Of a stretch of DNA of 37,323 nt, positions 8,239-16,867 are shown piece by piece. The DNA is taken from positions 1 through 37,323 of the forward strand of contig JAUNFY010000021.1 of assembly GCA_030524805.1 (NCBI GenBank), in the 5' to 3' direction. A model generated the notes under the pieces. It saw nothing but the letters and a program-made list of their open reading frames with translations. It was not told the DNA's origin and made no database searches. Every line of letters begins with the position of its first letter. Positions within the stretch are counted from its first letter, which is position 1. Source of the stretch: Bacteroidales bacterium. GTDB taxonomy: Bacteria; Bacteroidota; Bacteroidia; Bacteroidales; Muribaculaceae. A program made the translations under genes and the position numbers.

Positions 8239-8655
8239 CTAATTCTGCAAAGCCATTGCTTCTGCTATATTGTTCATGTCAAGACACTGCCGCCGGGAAG
8301 GATGATCCGAATTATCCGGTTCGTCATATCCGGCAGGCGTCAATATGAGCAATCTGCCGTCGCAGCATAGTTCAAAATCATGGTGTGCCGGTTTTTCTTT
8401 TTCCGCATACGCCTTGTGCCTAAGCAAAATAATCTTGCCACCGGCCGCCTCGACCTCCTGTCTCACCATCTTCTCCCGGGGAGAGATAAAAGCCGACACC
8501 ACCACCCCTCCGTTGCATGCAAAATAGAGAGCGTCACGGAGTTTTTCTGCAAATTGCTCATCAGTATCGGCACGATGCACTATTAAGCGGGTACTTGAAC
8601 GGATTTCTGAGATGGAAAAGATTGCCGTATGCCATAAATTCCCTTCCGCATGCAA
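8239..8655 (-). pseudogene. C-terminal DprA/SMF-like part of RAYT-1, out of frame
   Basis: This open frame continues the homology of the second RAYT (15677-16648) after a one-base shift near 8581-8586. The homologous part starts at LIVHRAD (about 8584) and runs to the stop at 8239: about 115 residues containing NGGVVVSAFISPREK, AGGKIILLRHKAYAEKEKP and CCDGRLLILTP. The first ~24 codons of the frame (8655-8585) are only the shadow of the other frame. The open frame is intact and clearly diverged from its paralogue at many codons without stops. The shift is therefore recent, programmed, or a sequencing error. The region resembles the Rossmann-like DprA/SMF fold; its function is unknown. Confidence 0.65.
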
Positions 8656-9181
8656 TCACGCCTCTCCGCCGCCGAAAAAAAGCCGGACGGAATTTTCTGA
8701 CTGCCAGGCGATATGGATTCTGACGGATGTATTGAAATATTGTGTTGAGGTCATGTTCGGGCAGCACAATCCTGTCGTGATAATTACTGCGGAATACTAC
8801 AAGATCGGGATTTTGATTTTTTTGTCTCCACTCATCGACGACGGCCGCCTTTAGAATTCCGATATAATATCCGAGATGGCGTGCAAGCCTTTGCCTCACG
8901 TGAATGAGCATGTGGATGTGGTCGGGCATAATCGCATACTGATAGACTTTTATCTCTTTTTGCTGAAACAGCCGGATCTGCCGCCATATCACCTGCCCGA
9001 GCGGCAAATTGCGCAAGGTCACTCCTTCTTTCGACAGGTCTTTGACCACCAATTCGGAGAAAGGGACACACCCATCTGCTTTTGCGATAGTGATATGATA
9101 CTTCCATGGAGCCTGATAGTCGTGGCCCTGTTTGCGGGGGCCGACGGAAGGCCCTGAAGCTCGCTTGCCTGCTTCTTTCAT
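8561..9181 (-). CDS. REP-associated tyrosine transposase, copy 1 (RAYT-1)
   Basis: This 206-residue Y1-type HUH nuclease belongs to the IS200/IS605-related RAYT family, which acts on REP palindromes. The HUH pair is H88/H90 in MPDHIHMLIHV. The catalytic tyrosine is most likely Y151 in QYIRQNPYRLAVRK. The N-terminal KQGHDYQAPWKYHIT is shared with the paralogue at 15677-16648. The full RAYT domain is present. Homology runs to FKYPL and the frame then ends in an unrelated NSASCRY tail because of one extra base, which cuts off the C-terminal extension. A REP-like inverted-repeat element lies immediately upstream (9212-9422). It is divergent from frdCAB. Confidence 0.85.
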   Translation of the reverse strand: MKEAGKRASGPSVGPRKQGHDYQAPWKYHITIAKADGCVPFSELVVKDLSKEGVTLRNLPLGQVIWRQIRLFQQKEIKVYQYAIMPDHIHMLIHVRQRLARHLGYYIGILKAAVVDEWRQKNQNPDLVVFRSNYHDRIVLPEHDLNTIFQYIRQNPYRLAVRKFRPAFFRRRRGVIACGREFMAYGNLFHLRNPFKYPLNSASCRY

Positions 9182-9211
9182 TTGCCTGCTTTTTTAATTG
9201 AGAATAATGGC

Positions 9212-9422
9212 GAGCCGGAGGCTCATATACTTCCTCAAAAAGGCCGGCGCGCAAGGGCTGACAATAGCCGCGCGCAAGCTGCCGGGACCGAGCGCAGGGG
9301 CTGCCTGAAGCCGGGGAGATAGCCGAGATTGCCGCGCGCAAGGGGCGCCGAGGGGAGGCGCGATGGCGCGGAAGGGGCGGGGCGCGCAGCCTTTTTGAGG
9401 AAGTTGCAGAGCCCGTGGCTCT
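9212..9422. repeat. REPIN-like element: two inverted REP-type palindromes
   Basis: The left arm has the hairpin GAGCC-GGA-GGCTC (9212-9224) followed by ATATAC and CTTCCTCAAAAAGGC (9230-9244). The right arm, inverted, has GCCTTTTTGAGGAAG (9389-9403), then TTGC and the hairpin AGAGCC-CGT-GGCTCT (9408-9422). A hairpin plus a conserved flank, in two opposed copies beside a RAYT gene, is the architecture of a REPIN. GCGCGCAAG occurs three times in the spacer (from 9246, 9270 and 9333). Confidence 0.7.
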
Positions 9423-9549
9423 GTTATTATAACGAGGATTTGCCTGCCATATTTCCCCGCAAGCGGCCGGACAGCCCCCTCCGGAAAGCCGCGAAGGAAC
9501 TTCCGGCCGAAACCGCAAGCGATTATTTTCACAATTTTTACGATTTTAC

Positions 9550-9580
9550 TTTGAAATATCCTTAAAATGTTCTAATTTTG
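9550..9580 (+). promoter_or_regulatory. frdCAB promoter
   Basis: TTTG (9550-9553), a 19-bp spacer and TAATTTTG (9573-9580) match the Bacteroidetes consensus exactly. The leader would be about 80 nt. Confidence 0.85.
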
Positions 9581-9665
9581 CATAATATATGCCCGATTGG
9601 CAACTATGGCAACGGAAACAAACAATATCAATAAATAAACAAATAACTAAATTACAACTAACGTT

Positions 9666-10640
9666 ATGTGGTTAACATGCTCATCAGTAGGACGTAAGTT
9701 CATCATGGCCCTCACGGGTGCATGCCTCGTCCTCTTTTTAACATTCCACTGCGTGATGAATGCCATTTGCATCGTATGGCCCGAGGCTTACAATCAGATC
9801 TGCCTCTTCCTCGGCGCAAACTGGTATGCTCTCATCGCGTCGGTGGGGCTGGCAGTGCTGTTTATCCTGCACATCTGCTACGCCCTGTGGCTAACCCTCC
9901 AGAACCGCAAGGCCCGCGGCTCGGTGCGCTATGCAATCGAGCACCGTCCCGCCAGCGTGGAATGGAGTTCGAAAAACATGCTTGTGCTCGGCTTCGTGGT
10001 GCTCGCATTCCTCGTGGTGCACCTCATCCAGTTCTGGGCCAAGATGCAGCTCGCCGAAATCACCGGCCATGAGGGCATGATCCCCGCTGCCGCCGGCACC
10101 CTCTTCATCCAGGAGGCTTTCGCCCAGTGGTGGACTATCGTGATTTACCTCGTCGCTTTCATCGCCCTCTGGTTTCACCTCCAGCATGGTTTCTGGTCGA
10201 TGTTCCAGTCCGTTGGTTGGGACAACACCACCTGGATTCCCCGCCTGAAGGCTATCGGCAACTGGTGGGTATCGATCGTGATCGCACTCTTCGTGGTGCA
10301 GGCAGTGGCATTCGGCATCAAGGCTCATGAAGGCTACTACAAGACCAACCCCGAGCTCCGCGCCCAGTATAAGTCGATGCTCGCTCCCCAGTTTGAGGAA
10401 AACTTCGGTCCCGACGCCGGCCAGGCCGTAGCGATGGGCCCCTACGAGCAGATCACAGCCCAGCTCCGCCAGATGGCAGCCAACTTCGACTCCGAACAGG
10501 CACGCATCTACAACGCCAACAATCCGAAATTCGAAGGCCAGCTCGAAACCCTCAAGGCTTCAGTGGCTCTCTTCGACTATCTTGAGGAAGGCGACGACAA
10601 GAACGCATCAGACGATCAAATGATGAATCAACCTCAATAA
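9666..10640 (+). CDS. frdC: Fumarate reductase / succinate dehydrogenase cytochrome b subunit
   Basis: This membrane subunit anchors the FrdAB catalytic pair and passes electrons from menaquinol to fumarate through two haems b. Residues 1-215 are the typical b558-family domain with five membrane helices (starting [19 protein letters not shown]). Haem-ligand-type histidines occur in the helices (FHC, LHICYA, VHLIQF, FHLQHGF). After the last helix ([17 protein letters not shown]) there is a ~110-residue hydrophilic tail, making the protein 324 residues against about 220-240 usual for the family. It is the first gene of frdCAB, 11 bp before frdA. In a gut anaerobe the fumarate-reducing direction is expected; the direction is inferred. 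Confidence 0.92.
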   Translation: MWLTCSSVGRKFIMALTGACLVLFLTFHCVMNAICIVWPEAYNQICLFLGANWYALIASVGLAVLFILHICYALWLTLQNRKARGSVRYAIEHRPASVEWSSKNMLVLGFVVLAFLVVHLIQFWAKMQLAEITGHEGMIPAAAGTLFIQEAFAQWWTIVIYLVAFIALWFHLQHGFWSMFQSVGWDNTTWIPRLKAIGNWWVSIVIALFVVQAVAFGIKAHEGYYKTNPELRAQYKSMLAPQFEENFGPDAGQAVAMGPYEQITAQLRQMAANFDSEQARIYNANNPKFEGQLETLKASVALFDYLEEGDDKNASDDQMMNQPQ

Positions 10641-10651
10641 TTTCAGGCGAT

Positions 10652-12670
<2,019 letters not shown>

Positions 12671-12697
12671 CCCCCAAGCTTAAACTGAAATCAGACA

Positions 12698-13456
12698 ATG
12701 GAAGAAAATGTAATGAAAGTCAACCTCCGCGTTTGGCGTCAGGCTAATGCTAAGGCCCAGGGCGGTTTCGTGACTTACGAGAATGTCGAGACTACTCCCG
12801 ACACCTCTTTCCTTGAGACACTCGACATCCTTAACGAGTCGCTCATCGAAGAAGGCCAGGAGCCTATCGTGTTCGACCACGACTGCCGCGAAGGCATCTG
12901 CGGCATGTGCTCGCTCTATATCAACGGTCATCCCCACGGCCCCGCTACCGGCGCCACCACCTGCCAGCTCTACATGCGCCGCTTCAAAGACGGCGAGACC
13001 ATCACCGTGGAGCCCTGGCGCTCGGCTGCATTCCCCGTGATCAAGGACCTCATGGTAGACCGCAACGCCTTCGACAAGATACAGCAGGCCGGCGGCTACG
13101 TCAGCTTCAACTGCGGCGGCGCACAGGATGCCAACGACCTCCCCATCTCGAAGGTGAATGCCGACGAGGCAATGGACTCGGCAAGCTGCATCGGCTGCGG
13201 CGCATGCGTGGCTGCCTGCAAGAATGGCTCCGCCATGCTCTTCGTCAGCGCCAAGATCAGCCAGCTCGCGCTGCTGCCCCAGGGTGCTGTGGAGAAAGAC
13301 CGTCGCGTGCGTGCCATGGTAGCGAAGATGGACGAACTCGGCTTCGGCAACTGCACCAACACCGGTGCCTGCTCCGCTGAATGCCCGAAAAACATCAAGC
13401 TCTACAACATCGGCCGCATGAACCGCCACTTCATCGCCGCCAAGTGCAAGGAATAA
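12698..13456 (+). CDS. frdB: Fumarate reductase / succinate dehydrogenase iron-sulfur subunit
   Basis: This 252-residue subunit relays electrons between cytochrome b and FAD. The [2Fe-2S] motif is CREGICGMC (C63, C68, C71) with C89. The ferredoxin-like half has [11 protein letters not shown] (C164, C167, C170, C174) and [15 protein letters not shown] (C219, C225, C229), which bind the [4Fe-4S] and [3Fe-4S] clusters. An alternative start lies at 12713. It ends the frdCAB operon. Its last 14 codons, stop and terminator are repeated almost exactly about 2 kb downstream (15485-15595). Confidence 0.97.
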   Translation: MEENVMKVNLRVWRQANAKAQGGFVTYENVETTPDTSFLETLDILNESLIEEGQEPIVFDHDCREGICGMCSLYINGHPHGPATGATTCQLYMRRFKDGETITVEPWRSAAFPVIKDLMVDRNAFDKIQQAGGYVSFNCGGAQDANDLPISKVNADEAMDSASCIGCGACVAACKNGSAMLFVSAKISQLALLPQGAVEKDRRVRAMVAKMDELGFGNCTNTGACSAECPKNIKLYNIGRMNRHFIAAKCKE

Positions 13457-13518
13457 TCCCCCTGCACAACGCATACATCCGAAAGGCCCCCGGCATCAGC
13501 CGGAGGCCTTTCTCACTT
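13408..13518. repeat. 111-bp direct repeat, copy 1 (frdB 3' end plus terminator)
   Basis: This copy spans the last codons of frdB, its stop and its terminator. It matches 15485-15595 at 109 of 111 positions by eye; the differences are at 13463 (T/C) and 13515 (A/G). Confidence 0.95.
13482..13511 (+). terminator. frdCAB terminator
   Basis: AAAGGCCCCCGGC pairs with GCCGGAGGCCTTT around ATCA with a single C/A mismatch, closing in a T run. The hairpin lies 25 bp after the frdB stop. It is A/T-ended on both sides, so it could work in both directions. Confidence 0.88.
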
Positions 13519-13590
13519 ACCACTATTCCACATATATTTTATTTTAACTTTTATTAACAATTAAGCACTATGAAAATCATTGAATTTTAC

Positions 13591-13598
13591 TAATTTTG
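13591..13598 (+). promoter_or_regulatory. Promoter -7 box of the secreted repeat protein
   Basis: TAATTTTG fits TAnnTTTG, 48 bp before the ATG at 13647, in an AT-rich stretch. No clear TTTG is found at the normal distance upstream. Confidence 0.55.
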
Positions 13599-13646
13599 CA
13601 GATACTATATTCCATTGCAGTTACTCACCATCTAACTATAATAATT

Positions 13647-15476
13647 ATGCGAAAATCTTTACTACTTGTAAGCGCGGCCTCAATCCTTGCGCTGAATGCG
13701 GCCTCCCTGAATCTGGAGCCTACACAGATTGATGAGTGCCTTGTGATGAGAACATCTCCCGACGGATTCATGGGGCTGAGCGACGACGAACTCGGCACCG
13801 TAATTATCGTGGACTACAAGACTGGCGAGATGCATTATCTCGAACCGGAGATAGAGGAATTTCCCGACGGAACGCTCCGATTCACAAAAGTATATTCAAG
13901 AGGTATGGGCAACTGCCTCAGCAACACCGGAATCGCACTGGTAAGCACTACCGACGGGCGCACTGACGGCTCCTACTGGGACAACGGGGAGATCAAGACC
14001 GTAAGCCGCCCCGGAGGCCCGACCGACCTTCTCATGCTCAACGGCGTCAACGCCGACGGAACACGGATCTGCGGCTCGGCCGGTGCAGGAATGAGTATGA
14101 CCGACGATATTTCCTGCATGGCATATCCGGTGGTATGGACACGCGGCGCAGACGGGGAATTCACCGAATTCACCATGCTTCCGGTGCCTGAATATGACTT
14201 CACCGGACGCATGCCCCAGATGATAACGGCCATCAGCATCAGCGACGACGGCAAGACCATCGGAGGCCAGGTATGGGACTATTTCGGCATGGTAGCCGAG
14301 CCTATAGTCTACACCCAGGATGAAAACGGAGAATGGTCCTACCGCATGGTAGAACCCATATTCTACGGCCACGCATGGCCCGAGAATCCGGGAGAACCGC
14401 CCACAGAGCCGGAACCCACCGAGTTCATGTCGGAAGCCGGACTCAAGGCATACAACGACGCCCTCGACGCCTACAACAACGGAACCGCATCCCTGCCGCA
14501 GCCGGATCCGCAGCAGTTCCTTTCGATCGAAGGATATATGGCATACGTTAAAGCGCTTGACCAGTGGGATCCAGCTGAAACACCCTTTCCGCCGTCCGCA
14601 ACCGAGTTCATGACCGAAGAGGAGCTCCAGGCATACAATGAAGCAGTGGAGTACTACTGGGAACACTACAACGACTACCCCGTGGCGGAAAACTACATGA
14701 CAAAAGAGGAATACGACAAATATGCAGCAGCCGTCAACGCCTACAACGAGGCTTTCAAGCAGTATTTCCTGAAGTTTGAGGAATTCCAGATAGAATACAA
14801 CAACTTCATCGCCGAACTTCCGCAGTTTGATAAAAACAATGTGTTCGTATCGGGCAACGGCAGATATTACGCCACGACTTCGGTGCTTCACAACTCAGAG
14901 GCCACACCCTACCGCTACGACCTCGAGAAAACCGGCGAGCCAGACCGCTACGACGAAGACATCTACCTCACATACGTAAACAGCGAAGGCATAATGATGG
15001 GTGGAGCCCCGCTCTTCGCGTTTTCCAGAACTGCCAAGATCCTTGATGCCGAATCCAACAGCTTCATATCGGTATCAGACTATATTAAGGGCAAGAGCAT
15101 CGAACTTCACACATGGGTAATGGACAATACCCCCTCCATCGGAACGCCGTCGGGAGCACAAGACCTCAGCATAATATGGGGATGGACCAACGACGACGCG
15201 TATGTCACCAACATCCTCCCCGTAGCGGAATACGGCAACGGAATATCCCGACCGGCTGCGGGAGAGGCATTCGGCATGAAAGCAGAGGATGACGGCACGC
15301 TTAATTTCACGGGCATGCCGGCGACTGTGATGATAAGCGACATCAACGGAGCGATTGTATTCAACGCTGAGAATCCCGGCCTCACGGTATCACCGCGCCT
15401 CTCCGCCGGCCTCTATATAGTGAAAGCGACAGGCGAAAACGGCTCCGTAATCATCCGTAAGATCCTCGTGAGATAA
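13647..15476 (+). CDS. Secreted HAF-like beta-repeat protein with type IX sorting tail
   Basis: From the ATG at 13647 the product has 609 residues; the frame is open from 13596, but this start gives a clean signal peptide (MRKSLLLVSAASILALNAAS). The first ~230 residues contain repeats like VNADGTRICG and SISDDGKTIGGQVWD with W/Y-rich strands, reminiscent of HAF-type extracellular repeats. A central acidic, Tyr-rich helical block follows, with four related ~30-residue units (EFMSEAGLKAYNDALDAYN; QFLSIEGYMAYVKALDQW; EFMTEEELQAYNEAVEYYW; NYMTKEEYDKYAAAVNAYN). Another beta segment (NNVFVSGNGRYYAT) comes next. The tail, with DINGAIVFNAENPG and SAGLYIVKATGENG, is a type A sorting domain. Function is not recognised; it is surface or extracellular. 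It lies between two copies of the frdB 3' end, so it appears to have been inserted there. Confidence 0.82.
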   Translation: MRKSLLLVSAASILALNAASLNLEPTQIDECLVMRTSPDGFMGLSDDELGTVIIVDYKTGEMHYLEPEIEEFPDGTLRFTKVYSRGMGNCLSNTGIALVSTTDGRTDGSYWDNGEIKTVSRPGGPTDLLMLNGVNADGTRICGSAGAGMSMTDDISCMAYPVVWTRGADGEFTEFTMLPVPEYDFTGRMPQMITAISISDDGKTIGGQVWDYFGMVAEPIVYTQDENGEWSYRMVEPIFYGHAWPENPGEPPTEPEPTEFMSEAGLKAYNDALDAYNNGTASLPQPDPQQFLSIEGYMAYVKALDQWDPAETPFPPSATEFMTEEELQAYNEAVEYYWEHYNDYPVAENYMTKEEYDKYAAAVNAYNEAFKQYFLKFEEFQIEYNNFIAELPQFDKNNVFVSGNGRYYATTSVLHNSEATPYRYDLEKTGEPDRYDEDIYLTYVNSEGIMMGGAPLFAFSRTAKILDAESNSFISVSDYIKGKSIELHTWVMDNTPSIGTPSGAQDLSIIWGWTNDDAYVTNILPVAEYGNGISRPAAGEAFGMKAEDDGTLNFTGMPATVMISDINGAIVFNAENPGLTVSPRLSAGLYIVKATGENGSVIIRKILVR

Positions 15477-15484
15477 CACTGCGG

Positions 15485-15595
15485 CATCGGCCGCATGAAC
15501 CGCCACTTCATCGCCGCCAAGTGCAAGGAATAATCCCCCCGCACAACGCATACATCCGAAAGGCCCCCGGCATCAGCCGGAGGCCTTTCTCGCTT
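15485..15595. repeat. 111-bp direct repeat, copy 2
   Basis: This stray copy of the frdB 3' end starts 8 bp after the stop of the secreted repeat gene. It still encodes the in-frame tail [14 protein letters not shown] plus stop, though no frdB body precedes it. The copies are 2077 bp apart. Confidence 0.95.
15559..15588. terminator. Duplicated frdB-type terminator after the secreted repeat gene
   Basis: The hairpin is identical to 13482-13511. It now serves the secreted repeat gene (+) and faces the end of RAYT-2 (-), so it may act in both directions. Confidence 0.8.
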
Positions 15596-15676
15596 TTGAA
15601 CGGGCGGCCATCTTCGGGGGCCATCTTGGCTACCGCGGCTTTTGCGGGCGGCGGGTGGAGCGGCAGTAGCGGCTTG

Positions 15677-16648
15677 TCAGAGCTTTGCTCCTGCTATCGA
15701 CGAGGCGAGCGAATTCATAGCGAGACATTGCGTTCTGGAGGGATGATCTGATTTTGGGATGGACTGATATTCCATGGGCAATATCATCAGCAGGCGCCCT
15801 TCGCAGCAAAGATCGAAATCATGCTTCGCCGGTTTTTCCTTTTCGGCCAACGGCCGACCATGAATAAGGATGATGCGGCCACCGGCTTGCTCTATAGCCT
15901 TCCTTATCTCTTTTTCTCTCCGGGAGATGAAGGCCGACACTATTACGCCACCATTGAGAGCATGATACAGGCATTCTTCCAGTTTGCCCCTGAAAGACCG
16001 CTCATCATCGGCGCGATGCACGATGAGCGGATATTTGAATGGGTTGCGGAGATGGAAAAGATTGCCGTAGGCCTGAACCTCGCGCCCGCCGGCAAGGATG
16101 TTCCTGTGCTTGCGGAAGAAAGCCGGCCGAGCCCTCCTGACAGCGAGCCGATAGGGATTTTGCCGGATATAGCTGCATATCACGTCCAGGCTCATGAAAG
16201 AATATATAATTCTATCATTGTAGCCTTCCTCAAAAACTGACAATGCCGGATTCTGATTTAATTCACGCCAGATATTTGAGATGCCTGTCATAAGACCGCC
16301 AATGGCATTTCCAATAGGCCTGTCCAGTCTTTCCTTTACTTGAATAAGCATGTGGCAATGATCCGGCATAACAATATATTCGATAACCCGGATCGACCTG
16401 TGATGGCTGCTGAAATTTCTGATTTCATTCTCTATAATCGCGCCAAGAGGAGATAACTCCACCCTGACTCCATCCGGAATCAATTCCAATACTTTCAAAG
16501 ATGAAAAATAAGGAGCGGAAGCAGCTTTGGTGATAGTGATGTGATATTTCCACGGAGCCTTGTAGTCATGGCCGCGCTTTCGGCGCTTATGGTGCCTGCG
16601 GAAATTTTGCTGATCCGGATATATTTGCTTTCTACTATCACTATTCAT
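15677..16648 (-). CDS. RAYT-2: Y1 HUH transposase fused to a DprA/SMF-like domain
   Basis: This intact 323-residue protein has two parts. Residues 1-205 are a REP-associated tyrosine transposase: HUH pair H97/H99 in MPDHCHMLIQV, likely nucleophile Y160 in SYIRQNPYRLAVRR. Residues 209-323 are an extension not found in ordinary RAYTs: NGGVIVSAFISRREKEI, then AGGRIILIHGRPLAEKEKP, EGRLLMILP and SRTQCLAMNSLA. This order resembles the DprA/SMF fold (SG-A...AGG-T-AVL-G, LLSE-P, RNR-IAGLS), which binds single-stranded DNA in DprA. The fold assignment is inference from pattern. The enzyme would nick and join REP palindromes in trans. Palindromes GGGCGGAAGCCC lie just upstream. It is paralogous to RAYT-1. 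Confidence 0.85.
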   Translation of the reverse strand: MNSDSRKQIYPDQQNFRRHHKRRKRGHDYKAPWKYHITITKAASAPYFSSLKVLELIPDGVRVELSPLGAIIENEIRNFSSHHRSIRVIEYIVMPDHCHMLIQVKERLDRPIGNAIGGLMTGISNIWRELNQNPALSVFEEGYNDRIIYSFMSLDVICSYIRQNPYRLAVRRARPAFFRKHRNILAGGREVQAYGNLFHLRNPFKYPLIVHRADDERSFRGKLEECLYHALNGGVIVSAFISRREKEIRKAIEQAGGRIILIHGRPLAEKEKPAKHDFDLCCEGRLLMILPMEYQSIPKSDHPSRTQCLAMNSLASSIAGAKL

Positions 16649-16706
16649 GCTTCTTTTCTTATTTTTGGCCCTCTTGCAGATTTCTGGCCTTCTGGCGGAT
16701 TTTTGC

Positions 16707-16833
16707 GGGCTTCCGCCCTCACACCCCCTCCACTGACTGCGACGGCCCAGGCTTCCGCCCGCAGCGGGAGCTGTGTGCGGGCGGAAGCCCGAAAAGCCGG
16801 GGGGCGGAAAGGCGCAGGCGAGGGCGGAAGCCC
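16707..16833. repeat. REP-like palindrome cluster between mfd and RAYT-2
   Basis: GGGCTTCCGCCC (16707-16718), GGCTTCCGCCCGC (16750-16762), and the reverse complement GGGCGGAAGCCC at 16779-16790 and 16822-16833 form a set of inverted and direct copies. The last two are followed by GAAAA, and the first is preceded by TTTTTGC, the mirror image. Opposed copies can fold into hairpins. Position beside a RAYT gene suggests REP/REPIN units; it may also terminate mfd transcripts. Confidence 0.7.
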
Positions 16834-16867
16834 GAAAAAAGCCCGGAGGGAGGGGCGGAGGGCTGCG

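Larger units (their letters stand above)
9182..9665. other. Intergenic region: REPIN-like element and frdC promoter
   Basis: This 484-bp gap holds a GC-rich inverted-repeat element (9212-9422) next to RAYT-1 and an AT-rich promoter segment (9530-9580) before frdC. The leader from about 9587 to 9665 shows no further gene. Frames across the GC-rich part look like shadows. Confidence 0.65.

Noticed and set aside
15485-15532. Short coding remnant ([14 protein letters not shown]) as a separate gene or ribosomal peptide
   Set aside because: It is an exact copy of the frdB tail with no start context; it belongs to the 111-bp duplication.
16220-16234. Another CTTCCTCAAAAA string matching the REP-like flank near RAYT-1
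   Set aside because: It lies inside RAYT-2 and encodes the conserved VFEEG segment; no palindrome is next to it, so the match is probably chance.
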